The notes under the pieces: generated by a model | The model's input: the letters and a program-made list of their open reading frames with translations, nothing else | Database searches by the model: none | What the model was told of the DNA's origin: nothing | NCBI GenBank assembly: GCA_039707465.1 | Contig: CM077644.1 | Coordinates: forward strand, 197,257,962-197,321,961 | Reading direction: 5' to 3' | Source: Rhabdophis nuchalis | Lineage: Eukaryota > Chordata > Lepidosauria > Squamata > Natricidae | Length of the DNA stretch: 64,000 nucleotides | Shown: positions 10,619 through 21,899 of the stretch, one piece after another | Numbering within the stretch: position 1 is the first letter of the stretch | Layout of the letters: each line of letters starts with the position of its first letter | Position numbers and translations under genes: made by a program

Positions 10619-10836
10619 TGTCTAGGAGAGGAAGAGGCAGAGCCCGGGGGAGTCAAGTGAGGAATCTGCCTGGAGTCATTACATTCCCACAAGTGATCTA
10701 AGTCCAGACCCACTGAATTCTGTTAACTCTTATCTAGCGCCAATTTAGTTCTATTAGTTGACTAGCATCTTGTATATAGGCAATAAATCAGCTTCACTGG
10801 AACTTAATGTGTGATTCTGATTCTTTGTGCCTGACA
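10619..10836 (+). mobile_element. LTR-like block, possible solo LTR
   Basis: Begins TGTCTAGGAG and ends GTGCCTGACA with an AATAAA at 10,782-10,787, about 50 bp before the end, as in an LTR R-U5. GC content is higher than in the flanks. No target duplication could be seen, and the 5' boundary is a guess. Confidence 0.4.
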
Positions 10837-12147
10837 CTTCTAAACCATTGACTTCTAAAATGCAAAAAAGAAAAACAATCTAGTGACAGTTATCAGTTTG
10901 GTCCAAGGCTTTATATTACCTACAGTGATGGAAATGATAGTGATCTTCCTAAATCAGAGAATTTCCTTTCACCAAACTCCAAACTCTGTTTGAGACAAAG
11001 GACTCAATATCTCTAAATAAATAAATTTAACTGGAATAATAACCACTAATTTAGAAAGTGGAAGAAACAAATAAAAATTAAACATTAAAAATAGAGCTTG
11101 CATAAGTTATGCATTCATCCAGATCTTGAACAAATCACTTGATGTCGTCCTGATGGTTTGAATTATTCAGATTGAGTTTGAAATCTAAAACATTTGGAAG
11201 GTAAAAGGTTTCCTGTCCCTGATTAAAAGGATGAAACAGAAGCAATGACAAAATTTATATGAGTCAATAGGCTTTAACATAGGAAGTTCAAAACCAAATA
11301 GTTACGTATCAGAAATTTGGATAATTCCAATGCTTCAAACTTCTATAGGCAAATATTCACACCTCTGGTCTATAAAATTGAATATCTATGCCTTTCCCAT
11401 AGTCATAAGTTGTTTATACAACTAGTTTTTTAGGTTAAGTTCTAGAATCCTTAGTCTTTAGCAATTTTTGATTTCAGCCTACTGCTATAAATTGAATGAC
11501 ATTCTTAGTATTTGGGTTTGGTTATTATCAGAAAAAAATACATATTTATAGCTTTGTCTATTCTCTTGGGGCTTTCTGAAAATACGGCTCTTGATAACAG
11601 GCATCTATTGATAATTTCACAGCATGCTATTTCATTTCTCCCCTTTTTTCTTTTCTACAATAATTCTATTTTCATTTGCCATTTACTATTGTGTATACCC
11701 ACTCCAAGCTGTTCTGCTCTTGGCAAGGTCAGCACTCCAAACATCTTCTCTCTGAACTTCTGGTTCTCTTATGAGTGGCAAAGAATGGTAATTTAGCCTG
11801 TAGGAGTGAGTTGCTGTGAGAATACTTAGTGAGATGATATAAAAATGCACTTACAGCCACTTCTGTGTATTTTAATTCTTGAGAAAATGTGCAGAAAATA
11901 AAAGATGTTTAACATCTCTTTGTGAGCAATTTTCTGTATTGTCATAGAAACTCAGCTGAAAGTTCATCCAGATGGCTCAGATTTCAGGATGTAGGTCCCA
12001 ATGTTGTGAGTCAGTCTACTGACCATGTGGTTCATAGAAACAAATGCAGCATTTACAATCATTCATTGTATTTTATATTACGTGTAGTGTTTTTATTAAT
12101 ATTTTGGGACATTGTTTTGACCAATACTGTAAGAATGTGTGCATTAA
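10837..12147. other. AT-rich sequence, nothing recognised
   Basis: ORFs are short and uncharacteristic. No repeat family was recognised. Confidence 0.5.
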
Positions 12148-12495
12148 GGTAAAGTTTCCCCTCGCACATATGTGCTAGTTGTTCCTGACTCTAGGGGGTG
12201 GTGCTCATCCCCATTTCAAAGTCGAAGAGCCAGCGCTGTATGAAGACCACATGTCATGGTCATGTGGCTGGCCTGACTAAACACCAAAGGCACACGGAAT
12301 GCTGTCACCTTCCCCCCAAAGGTGGTTCCTATTTTTCTACTTGCATTTTTACATGCTTTTGAACTGCTAGGTTGGCAGAAGCTGGGACAAGTAATGGAAG
12401 TTCACTCCATTATGTAGTGCTAGGGATTCGAACCAATGAACTGCCGACCTTTCTGTTTGATAAGCTCAGCATCTTAGCTACTGAGCCACCGCATC
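12148..12495 (-). mobile_element. Sauria-type SINE (tRNA head, Bov-B-like tail)
   Basis: On the minus strand the head reads GGTGGCTCAGTAGCTAAGAT (A box) and then GGTTCGAATCC (B box), the RNA polymerase III internal promoter of a tRNA-derived SINE. The 3' end carries CCTAGAGTC and GCACATATGTGCGAGGGG, then a TTTACC-type end, which resembles the Bov-B LINE tail. Full-length, about 345 bp; further copies lie at 25,978 and 31,522. Confidence 0.85.
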
Positions 12496-12599
12496 CATTA
12501 TATACCTGTGCTTTATGTAAAAAAATAATAAGAAATAAGAATTGGTGTAGAATCTAGATTTTACCAATAGTTTTTGTTAAGAAGTTGTATTTAAAACAG

Positions 12600-12678
12600 T
12601 CCTTATAGAGATAATACAAGACTCCACCCTACATTTGACTCATTATAGTTTCCTCATCGGAAGAACTGTTCTATAGAT
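12600..12678 (+). mobile_element. L2-clade LINE RT, 5' segment before a MITE
   Basis: Translation ends in the motif HRKNCS, and the frame continues at 12,754 with IDNALS after a 67-bp insertion. This corresponds to the FAYRxNRSTDDAI segment that precedes the first RT aspartate motif in L2-clade elements. Confidence 0.7.
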
Positions 12679-12745
12679 CAGGGGTCCCCAATCTTTGCAA
12701 CTTTAAGTCTGAAGGACTTAAAGTTGCAAAGGTTGGGGACCCCTG
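12679..12745. mobile_element. 67-bp palindromic hAT-like MITE
   Basis: Two 29-base arms, CAGGGGTCCCCAA...CTTTAAG and its complement (one mismatch), flank a nine-base loop. Exact 8-bp target duplications CTATAGAT lie at 12,671-12,678 and 12,746-12,753. The CAGGGGTCCCCAACC end is a hAT-type terminus. A longer sibling is at 16,819-16,933. Confidence 0.95.
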
Positions 12746-12753
12746 CTATAGAT

Positions 12754-13888
12754 AATGCACTTTCTTATGTGCTTCATCTTAGTTTGGCGTACCTGGAGGA
12801 GGAGAATTCTCATCTGCAAATGATGTTTGTTGATTTTAGTTCGGCGTTCAACACAATAATTCTTCAGCATTTGGTGAACAATCTGGGCCTATTAAATTTT
12901 AATATTTCTTTATGTAACTGGATGCTTGATTTCCTTACTGATAAGCCCCTGTTTGTGTGAGTTGGAAGAAAAGTTTCCAATTTCCTTTCCTTTATGGGTT
13001 CCCCACAGGGCAGTGTCTTGAGTCTGTTACAGTTCACCTTGATAACCCATGACTACTGTGCCAAGTCTGCTATGAATCATATGAAGTATGCAGATGACAC
13101 AGCAGTGGTAGCTCTTATCTGGGATGACAGGGAAGAATCTTATAGAGAGGAGGTGAAGGCTTTGGTGGATTGATGCAATAAAAATAACCTGGTTTTGAAT
13201 GTTAATAAAACAAAGGAGATCATTGTTGATTTTGGAAAGAGCTGGCATAATTATACTCCACTTTGTATCAAGCTGCAGCTGTGGAAGTGATCAACAGTAT
13301 TAAAGTATTGGGAGTGCAGATAACTAGCAACCTGACTTGGTCTCTTCATATGTTATCTTTAGTGAAGTGTGCAAACCGGCATTTGCATTTCTTGTCTTGG
13401 ATGAGTAGAGCACATTTTCTTCCTTCTGTCCTGGCCACTTTTTACAGAGGCACGATTGAGAGCATTTTAACAAACTGTAACACTGTTTGATTTGGTAGTA
13501 GCAATGCTTCAGATAGAAGGTCCATACAAAGAATGGTGAGGACAGCTGAGAAGTTTGTAGGAAACCTGCTTCCTATTATTCAGGACACTGCCTACAATCA
13601 CTATGTACTTAGAATTCGAAGCATTGGCAGAGATACCACACACCCACTTCATGGTTTGTTTCTATTTCTCCCTTCTGGGAGGAGGTTTCAAAGTATCTAT
13701 AGCAAGACTACTAGATTCTGTAATAGCTTTGTTCCTTATTACCATCTGTCTCGTAAATTTACAGGATTCCCCCCACCCCCCGATGTATATGTATACATTT
13801 GAACTAGACTGTGATGTTCCTCTGGTCATATATGTATGTGTATGTGTATATGTCTATAATGGCTATCCTTTGACAATTAAATGCAATG
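12754..13888 (+). pseudogene. L2-clade (Maui/Rex1-like) LINE ORF2 RT, decayed
   Basis: Reverse-transcriptase motifs appear in order across three frames: FVDFSSAFNTI (first catalytic Asp), a GSPQGSVLS block, KYADDTAVVALIWDD (catalytic YADD), CNKNNLVLNVNKTKE, then a C-terminal block ending LPSGRRFQ...CNSFVPY. It would copy the LINE RNA at the nicked target. The ORF is dead: stops or frameshifts occur near 12,958 and a TGA replaces the Trp before CNKNN (about 13,172). The 5' half is missing. The 3' end TTTGACAATTAAATGCAATG abuts another LINE at 13,892. Confidence 0.85.
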
Positions 13889-13891
13889 AAA

Positions 13892-14131
13892 TTATTTTTA
13901 TTTATTTATTTTATTTATTTATTTCCAATTTATACCCCGTCCTTCTCCTAAAAAAGGACCCAGGGCGGTGCACAGGCTATTAAAACCAAAGACATACATA
14001 TAAATACCCATATTAAAAAACAATTAAATCATAATCCTGTGCTAAAACCCATTTATAAAATCTCTAATTAAAATTTTCAATGATTAAAACTCAGTATCGG
14101 GGGTTATCCTAGGCCGGCTTGTTGGAACAGC

Positions 14132-14132
<1 letters not shown>
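13892..14132 (-). mobile_element. L2-like LINE copy B, 3' part
   Basis: Contains the 3'UTR ending GGGCGG...ATAAATTGG with a (TTTA)n tail at 13,892-13,925. At its 5' side it encodes the terminal FQQAGL stop on the minus strand. It is separated from the rest of copy B (14,936-15,135) by inserted copy A. Confidence 0.8.
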
Positions 14133-14219
<87 letters not shown>

Positions 14220-14240
14220 TATTATTATTATTATTTTAAT
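14133..14240. repeat. (AAT)n-(ATT)n microsatellite, tail of copy A
   Basis: An array of about 28 TAA units flips to ATT and forms the tail of the minus-strand LINE at 14,241-14,935. Confidence 0.95.
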
Positions 14241-14935
14241 TTATAACCCACTCTCTCTCCCCGAAGGGACTCGAGGCGGGGCACAGGGAATTAAAAATAC
14301 AATTAAAACAAGACAGAGTACAAAGATTAAAAACAAATTAAACTGGCCCTGCGCTAAAACCCCTATAAAACTAAAATTATCCCTACAAACCCCTAAAACA
14401 ATTTAAACAATTTGAATTACCCTAGGCTGGCCAAGCAGAAGAAGTGTGTTTTTACACACTTCCTCCTGTTGGAAGGAGCGAAGGTCTGTGGTTGTTCTAA
14501 TTTCGGGGGGAAGGTCGTTCCAGCGGGTCAGGCCCACCACAGAGAAGGCCCTTCCCCTGGTCATCGCCCACTGGCATAGCCTAGTGGATGACACCCGGAG
14601 AAGTCCCTCTCTGTGGGAGCGAATCGGCCACAGGGATGTATGAGGCAGGATGCGATCCCACAGGTAGCTAGGTCCCGTGCCATGGAGCGCTTTAAAGATG
14701 ATAACCAACACCTTGAAGCGCACCCGAAAGACGACAGGCAGCCAATGCAGCTCGCGCAGGAGCGGTGTTACATGGGCAAACCTAGAGGTCCCCATAATTG
14801 CCCGCGCGGCTGCATTCTGGACAAGCTGAAGCCTTTGGGTGCACCTCAAGGGGAGCCCCATGTAGAGAGCATTGCAGTAGTCCAGTTGGGATGTCACGAG
14901 GGCATGAGTGACTGTGCAAAGGGCACCCCGATCCA
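14241..14935 (-). pseudogene. L2-like LINE copy A, C-terminal RT and 3'UTR
   Basis: The minus strand keeps a 177-codon open frame: VTHALVTSQLDYCNALYMGL, then LQLVQNAAARAIMG, LLRELHWLPVVFRVRFKVLV, RSHREGLLRVSS and WNDLPPEIRT. This is the C-terminal thumb and tail of an L2/CR1-group RT. The first two thirds of ORF2 are missing (5' truncation), so it is not functional, but the open frame suggests a fairly recent insertion. It lies inside copy B, in the same orientation. Confidence 0.85.
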
Positions 14936-15135
14936 AAGAAGCGTCTTAAGGCGCTGGCGGAACAGGCGAAGGTCCGCGATATTACATAGTTCGGGTGGCA
15001 GGTCGTTCCAGAGGGTGGAGCCCGCCACAGAGAATGCTCTTCCCCTGGGTGTCGCCAACCGGCATTGTCCGGTGGATGGCATCCGGCGAAGGCCCTCTCT
15101 GTGGGAGCGGATCGGTCGAAGGGAAGTATGGGGGA
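14936..15135 (-). mobile_element. L2-like LINE copy B, 5' part
   Basis: On the minus strand it encodes GQCRLATPRGRAFSVAGSTL, then WNDLPPELCN and LRLFRQRLKTLL, the segment just upstream of the FQQAGL end found at 14,110-14,132. The break point is the insertion site of copy A. Confidence 0.8.
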
Positions 15136-15139
15136 GAAG

Positions 15140-15253
15140 GCAGTCTCGTATTAAAATGTCATTTTAATGTATGCTGATTAGTGTACATTTAAAGTGACAA
15201 TAAAATTCTATTTTATTCTATTCTATTCTATTCTATTCTATTCTATTCTATTC
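15140..15253 (+). mobile_element. LINE 3' tail with (ATTCT)n microsatellite
   Basis: AAAGTGACAATAAAATTCTA leads into about nine ATTCT units (15,206-15,251). The GACAATAAA end is like that of the L2-clade element at 13,870, so this may be another copy's terminus. Confidence 0.65.
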
Positions 15254-16810
15254 ATAGCAGGAGCAGAAATTTACTATTTTCCTGATTAGCAGACCATCAT
15301 TGGCTTCAGCCACTCCAATTCCATATTTATGACCACCATTGAACTTCTGGATTATTTTCTATCTCAACTAGTCTGTACGTTTTACTTTTCCGTTCTGTCC
15401 AACAGATTTTTAGCCTGCACTGATGTGACTTATTTTTAGAGCAATTCACAAATGACTTAGATGGCCACAAAGATTGGGCCAAAAGTCTCGAAGGAAGATC
15501 ATAACATCTCCTGCCATAATTGAGCATGTTGATAAAACTGCACCTGCAACGTTGCTCCCAGTTGTACTGAATTAAGATGTCTTAACAGTTTGCTTGGTAT
15601 AAAATATGGTCATCTTTTATCTGTCAGTTTTGGAATACTTATTATATTCTTTATTATACGGTATGAGGAGATATTTTCACATCCAGCCTAAACAATTGAA
15701 ATCAAAAGACTTGATCATGCCAGAATATCTAATACTGTCTTCCATAACTGTCTACACTGATCATAACTCAGGTGAATGGATGAGAAAAGGAGTCTGTGCA
15801 CAAGTGCTCTCAGAATTTGTTTTAATAATTTTCTTTGAAGTTCTTAAAATGTGTTCAAGCTTTTGTAAATAACATCTTTCCCACAAATGCCAAATTCAGA
15901 AATGTAATGAGATACAGCAAGAAAATTCTCAATCAGCACCAGCTGTTGCCCAATTAAACTCAACAGTTCACAGGTGTTCACATGAGAATACACAGTTTTG
16001 CCAAAGCCAATTTATGTTCCTTAACAAAACCTTCAGACAGAGAAATGAAATGGATTCATAGGGTGTACTAGATGGTTTCAAAAAATAGAAAAAGACACAT
16101 ATTTCCTGCTTGTGTCAAGAATTTGATACACAACCACCACATTTCAATTAATCCCAGTTTAGTTTAAACAGAAAAGTCAATTGTAATGGTTGACTTTGCC
16201 TCAAAATACTTGGATTTTTGCTTAAAATTCTTTAGGAGTTGCCCTTTGAACAGAGACACTTCCCAACATATGAAAATATTACCCCATTAAATCTATTAAA
16301 AAATAAAAAATTGTGAGAAAATGTTTTTATTATTCATTCTTTATAGAAAACCACTTTGAAAAAAGTTTTAATAACCACACTGGTTACGCTTTAAATTAGA
16401 ATAACATTTCCAGCAGTGGATGATCTTCCTCCTACAAATGATTTATTTCTTATAAAAAGTCATATAAAGATTTCAAAGCACCTATAATTTAAGAAATAAC
16501 AAATGCATTTCTGTATATGCATATTAATAATGTTGTAGGAGTAAGGAAAAGAGTTAAAAGAGACACCAAAGCAGATTGTTTTTGTTCATAGTGATATAAA
16601 CTCAATTAAATACTTCTTTCCCATTTTTGGAAAAGGAATCTTTGAGCACACATTGATTCTGACATTACTATGATAGAAAAACAACAACAACTTCGAAGAA
16701 AATGTTGCCTTTATGCAGGATTTGACAGTTTATGAGTCTATGAGTTTATGGATCTGAGGCCTAATACATTTTCTTTTAATCTTTTTTTCCCTTTTGTGTC
16801 ATCCAGATTC
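15254..16810. other. AT-rich sequence, nothing recognised
   Basis: An 88-codon frame at 15,606-15,872 shows no recognisable domain and no supporting signals. No repeat was recognised. Confidence 0.5.
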
Positions 16811-16818
16811 ATCTTGAG

Positions 16819-16933
16819 CAGGGGTCCCCAACCTTTGCAACTTTAAGTCTGAAGGACTTCAGCTTCCAGAATTCTCCTGCCAGCTTTACTAAGAATCCTT
16901 CAGACTTAAAGTTGCAAAGGTTGGGGACCCCTG
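16819..16933. mobile_element. 115-bp palindromic hAT-like MITE
   Basis: Ends CAGGGGTCCCCAACC and GGTTGGGGACCCCTG, with arms running through TTTGCAACTTTAAGTCTGAAG. Exact 8-bp duplications ATCTTGAG lie at 16,811-16,818 and 16,934-16,941. It is the same family as 12,679-12,745 with a larger centre. Confidence 0.95.
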
Positions 16934-17044
16934 ATCTTGAGCATGCTCAGTGATTGTTAACAGTAATATTAGTGTTGGAAGTTAAAGCTTACCCATCTCC
17001 TAAAGAAATGAAGTATTTTGAGAAATATTAAAAATGCAGAATAT

Positions 17045-17552
17045 TTTCCCTAAAAAGAGAAGTAGAAACTCAAGAGAGGCAGAAACTCAGCCGCCTCTCC
17101 CTTTGTGAATGGGCCATTAAGGACTGAGCAGAAACCCAGCTGTCCCCACCTTTGTTAATGGGCCAGTAAGGCCTGGGCCAGTCTATTCTACATAACAAAA
17201 CCCAATTTCATTGCCCTTCATTGCACCATTCACCAAGATTCAACTAAACTTAGCACACAGACAACCTACAAAGTTAGTTAAAACACACACACACGGCTCC
17301 TGAAAGTTTTATAACCAATCAGAATGCATTTCTTACATAGGAATGGGAAGCTCTGGGGTGGGGCCAGAGAGGGCATAAAACCAGGGGATTCTCAGCCTTT
17401 TTTTTTCAAAACAAAATTTTTGATGCATGTGATCTCCCTTTTCTGCTCAGGAACTCAAGCCATGTAGTCCTGTCCACCATTAAACCATCTTTCCAAGCAG
17501 TCTCCATGTTTCCAGTGTCTTTTTTTCCACTTGGAACCGAACCCAGATTGAC
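17045..17552 (+). mobile_element. LTR-like block, possible solo LTR of a retroelement
   Basis: Shows promoter-like order: an ACCAATCAGAA CCAAT motif (about 17,310), a GC-rich GGGGTGGGGCC segment, GGGCATAAAACC as TATA (about 17,373), then an R-U5-like part ending CAGATTGACA at 17,552. Start uncertain, no target repeat seen, and no internal coding region. Alternative: an unrelated GC-rich sequence. Confidence 0.4.
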
Positions 17553-19387
17553 ATGTCTTCCAACATTACTGCCTTTTATAATTTTAGACAGGAAACATGT
17601 AAACTTTACTACAAGTCCTAAAATATATTTAATACAGTTTAAAAACAAATGAAAAACAAATTCCAAGACTTTTTCCAAAATCATGAAAAAACCCCAAACA
17701 AATAGAAAATCCTGGCTGTTCCTCCATCACAGTTCTTGTTCCAAAAAATCTTTTAAGAATAGATTATTCCTGCTCCAAAGGATAAGCCAGCAACAATAAT
17801 TTGCGACAAACTAGAAGTGGTATGTAAGCAACATATCATAACATAATATTCACCTTAAGAACAAACCAAGAGAGACGAGTGGAAAGAACACCTAACAATT
17901 GAACAAACTTAAAGAAATAAACGAAGCTTAGAAACTCTTTTATACTTCCTTTGTAACGACCGCCACCCCCCCACCAAATATAAAAAAAAATAAAGAAAAA
18001 AAAGAAACTCTTTTATACTAAATTTATAATCTTGTCCAGAAACATCTTAGTTTGAGGACGTGGGATCAATCCAAAATCTAATACAGTATTTCCAAATCTT
18101 GGAAATTTTCAGATGTGTTCATTTCTCTTTCTTGAATTTTCTAGTCAGCACAGCCATTACTAAGAATTCTGGGAACTAAAGCCTACACATCTGAAAATTA
18201 CCAAGTTTGTAATACATTAATTTCCAAATTGCCTGAACAGACACTAGAACAAACAGTTTAGCCTTTACAAATAGAATAGATACAGAAAAGGATTCTTTAT
18301 ACATTATCTATAGCAGATTTAAACTGATGTAATACAACAGCTGTTTTCAAGATTTAGTTCTCTTTTAAATCCTTTAAATCATAATGCAATAGAACTGATT
18401 GTGTGAAACGGCATAAAACTATTTGAACCTAGTAATGAGGTATGAAATTTTTTCTCAACAATCCTATGTTAAAAAAAAACCTGATGAATTAATATTTATT
18501 GTCTTTGCACACTTTAAAAGAAATCTTTGGTTTGTAAGGATGAAATATGTCTCAAATTCAGAAATGATAAAAGCATTTATAAGTTATTAGAAGTTTGGAA
18601 AATATTTGCATAAATATATGAAATGCAATATGGCTGAAAACATTTGAGTAATTATTACTAAATATAACTGCAGGTATTTGGATCATGTCATTGGCGTACA
18701 AGCATTGCCAATTATTATCTTATTTCTCTCTCTCAGCAAGATAATTGGCAATTATTCTAAGAAATAATGTAGTATGTGGATATACAAATATATATGATAA
18801 TTATTCCTTAAAAGTTTGCAATGAATCCTTTTAACTTCCTGCTGTTTATTTCTCTTGCAGTTTAACAAGCATTTGATCTTTTATTTTAATTCTTTCCATG
18901 TTTTTGTTTTGTTCACATATGATTACATAACGTAATGTTACCAACACAAATAGTATGATTGTTAATAAACATAGGGTAGGAATAAATTACTCTAATTAAT
19001 GTGTACATCCTTGGTTAATGCAATTATCAAGGTGAAAATTGTTAGGGAGCAACACTAATTGTGAAAAATGTGTGTGATTTATCCACCATCCCAGTCTTTT
19101 GTCTATTCAAGGAAATATGATCATCTGCTTGGTCTCCCTGAGTGTTAATCATAGGGAGAACCATTCCCTGGCTGCAGAGCAAGGCAATGCTGCCCTCTTC
19201 ATGAAGAGGCATCTCCCAGGACTCTTCTTATCACGTTTTATAGGAAGACATGTGACATTGTACCAATTGTTTTAATGACAGTAAAATGGGAGGCATATTA
19301 TGTTGGAGCTTTCTCTCTTTCTGAAGATGCTTCTGTCAGTACAGTTTGCAAACACAATAGATCAAATGCTAGTGAAAAATCCTTTTG
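17553..19387. other. AT-rich sequence with one small inverted repeat
   Basis: A short inverted repeat TTGCCAATTATTATCTT / AAGATAATTGGCAA lies at 18,705-18,754. Otherwise nothing was recognised; runs of A near 17,985-18,003 are low complexity. Confidence 0.5.
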
Positions 19388-19764
19388 CATACAGTCCTCA
19401 ATTTACAACCACAACTGAGCCCAACATTTCTGTTGCTAAGCAAGACAGTTGTTAAATGAATTTTGCTGCTTTTTTCTTACTAGAGTTGCTAAGTCAAACA
19501 CTACACTTGTTAAGGTAGTAGTGCAGTTGTTAAGTGAATCTGTCTTACCCATTGACTTTGTTTTTCAAAAGGTCGCAAAAGTTGATCACATGATCCCAGG
19601 ACATCATGAATACATGTCCATTGTTAGGTTTACAATTTAGATCACACAACCATGAGGATGCTGCAACAGTTGTAAGTATGTGAAATGGTAATAAGTCACT
19701 TTTCCAGTGCAGTGGTAACCTCAAATGGTCACTAAATGAATGCTTGTAAGTGAAGGAGTACCTG
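19388..19764. mobile_element. TIR element, 'TCCTC-acttac' family
   Basis: Left end ...AGTCCTCAATTTACAACC is the degraded inverse of right end CTTGTAAGTGAAGGAGTACCTG. The interior repeats GTTGTTAAGTGAAT-type motifs. No coding capacity, and no target duplication found. A right-end fragment of the same family lies at 45,027-45,112. Confidence 0.7.
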
Positions 19765-20763
19765 TGTTACATGTTTTCAGTTTGCAAAATTAAAAAAAAT
19801 ATGGAGATACTATGTAATACATTCTGGGAGAAAGCCATCCTGGACTTAACGGGATGTATTTTTAGATAAACACATATAGGTCTAGTAGCCTTGAAACCAA
19901 AGAACTAAAATGTGTGAATCGGCATTTTACCAGGTGGGCCACCAAGGTCATCAAGAACCCTTGAGATGCTCTTCCTTATCTCTGTGTTACAAACTCAGAA
20001 ACTCTCTAATGATATTCTCTTTGCAGTTTCATGAATCTTGAGAAAAAAGCTTGGTAAATAAAGTACAACAGTACAGCATTTACAGATGCTGTTCCAAACG
20101 TTCAAAAAAAGATGTTCTTCAGAGTATGCTGACATAAGTGAAACGCCCATCCTAGAGGAGCTAAAACTGCTTTGCTTAAAGATTGGGACAGTTGCTTTGA
20201 AGGTTTTCCCTAACTGCCTATGTACCTAGACAGATAACATTCCTGCTGGGGCTGTCAGCAAACGAAGACAGCTAAGCATACATATCCCGGCACAGCCAGG
20301 AAAATACTTCAAAGCAGCTATGTCAGCCTTCTGGAGGATATGGTTATTTTACTGCTTTGAAGAAGGTGTTTTTACTCTTGCAATGTGCTTTGCGAAGCAT
20401 CCTTTTCAAGTGCTTTACATGGCATTACTGTAGACATGATAAAAATTCCAGCTAAGTCAAAATATAATCTTAAACAACTTACAATTTTTCAGAATCTGCA
20501 CCAGTTGCACCCATGAGAATCCATTAATGTACTCCAAAAGGCTCTTTAGTACTGTAAAAAAACACAACTTATTTTAACACTAACATATTTTCCCCTATTA
20601 TTCTGAATGCGAATAGATAAATGGCAAGATATTGCACACACGGATATATCTGATGACTGTACAGTGCAAAATGGCATTTAGTTTTCTAAATATAGGAAGA
20701 ATAATATTTTTTTTCTTATTCCTCTTACCTTGTATTTTCCACACAACAGTTCAGGCTATTATT
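19765..20763. other. AT-rich sequence, nothing recognised
   Basis: The stretch 20,130-20,400 is less AT-rich and more complex than its surroundings, but no gene or repeat was recognised. Confidence 0.5.
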
Positions 20764-21050
20764 AAAATAAGTTATTCTTTTTTTTTTTATATTGAAAAAG
20801 TTTTATTGGTTTTACAGTTTTTCAATAGGATAGGGTAAGGGATACAAAGAAATTTTGAGAGCATTCACGTCAAAGTCGTCGGCCCTACCGGGACATCAAA
20901 ATAGATAATTAATAAAAAACATTTTCCATACACTACAAAGTGAAAGCAAGTACATATTTCTAAGTTCTCAGTTCTATGCTGTCAGTCATTTACAAAAATC
21001 CAGATGCACATGTTGTATTATACAATATTATTCAAAAAATCAAGGCAAAG

Positions 21051-21899
21051 TTATTTTTTAGATCTAAGTCTCTTGGCAATTGTATCTTCTATCTCTCCTT
21101 CCAGGCCCCCAGCGGGCGGGGCCGTGGCCCCCCCTGCCCCCCCTGGATCTTCCCCCAGGAAAGAGGAATGTGTTTTAAGAAAGGCTTCCGCCTCAGCAAC
21201 TGTTTTAATCCTCACTCTTCCTCCTTCCCAGAACACCAGCATCCCTTCGGGCGTCACCCACCTGAACCAGATCCCGTGGTCAAACAATTTTTTGGACAAG
21301 AAGGAAAATTTCCTTCTTGCTTCTCTAATCTTTCTTGGGATCTGCTTCAGGATGGCAACCTCCTTTTGTTGGTAAATTAACAGACCTCCTCTTTGCACTT
21401 TCAAGATTTCCTCTCTGGTTGACCTTCTAACAAATTTAACATGTATCTCTCTGGGTACTTCATTTATCCTGGCATATGCAGAGTTTATTCTGTAGGCTAG
21501 GTCAATGTCCCCCCTGATCTCATCCTTAGGTTTATGTAAATAGTCTGCTATAATTGTGCTCATGAGTTCAGGGAGACATTCACCAGTTTCCTCAGAAACA
21601 TTCTGAAATCTCAAAAAATATGTCATCCTTTCCATATCAATCCTAGACACATGCCCATTTATTTCCACAACCTCATTAGTAACATTTTTAATCTCTCGCT
21701 TAGCCCCCGCCAGCCCCCCTTCCAGTTCTTCATTCTTCTGTGTGTTCTCCAGCACTTGTTTCCATGTGTCCAATAATTCCTTTTTAAAGTTGATATTTTC
21801 TGCCCTCTGGGCCTTGATTTCTTGTACCAAAGTTTGTATAACAGATTCAAGAGAGGCCATCCTTAGTTCTAAGCTTGCCAGTGCTGATTCTTGTGCCAT
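21051..21899 (-). CDS. L1 ORF1 protein (RNA-binding chaperone), intact
   Basis: 282 codons with no stop. ORF1p forms a trimer that coats LINE RNA in cytoplasmic particles. Residues about 8-85 are charged and heptad-like (ELRMASLESVIQTLV onward), fitting the coiled coil. Residues about 92-165 fit the RRM (YFLRFQNVSEETGE, then REIHVKFV), and about 168-240 the C-terminal domain (VAILKQIPRKIREARRKF, then FRWVTPEGMLV). The tail is Gly/Pro/Ala-rich and basic. This is shorter than human ORF1p (338 aa) because of the coiled coil. The ATG at 21,897-21,899 is the first of the frame. Not a host gene unless domesticated; the intact target duplication argues for a young insertion. Confidence 0.9.
   Translation of the reverse strand: MAQESALASLELRMASLESVIQTLVQEIKAQRAENINFKKELLDTWKQVLENTQKNEELEGGLAGAKREIKNVTNEVVEINGHVSRIDMERMTYFLRFQNVSEETGECLPELMSTIIADYLHKPKDEIRGDIDLAYRINSAYARINEVPREIHVKFVRRSTREEILKVQRGGLLIYQQKEVAILKQIPRKIREARRKFSFLSKKLFDHGIWFRWVTPEGMLVFWEGGRVRIKTVAEAEAFLKTHSSFLGEDPGGAGGATAPPAGGLEGEIEDTIAKRLRSKK

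Noticed and set aside
12440..12495. Possible tRNA gene
   Set aside because: A and B boxes are present but belong to a SINE head with body and Bov-B-like tail; no cloverleaf acceptor stem.
14119..14406. Poly-isoleucine ORF, and the poly-Leu (4,792-4,995) and poly-Tyr (53,765-54,109) ORFs
   Set aside because: Translations of AAT/ATT arrays at LINE tails.
14613..15167. 184-codon plus-strand ORF
   Set aside because: Antisense to the L2-like RT copies A and B, whose minus-strand frames carry the conserved motifs.
21004..21380. Plus-strand frames of 123-134 codons
   Set aside because: Antisense shadows of the intact L1 ORF1.
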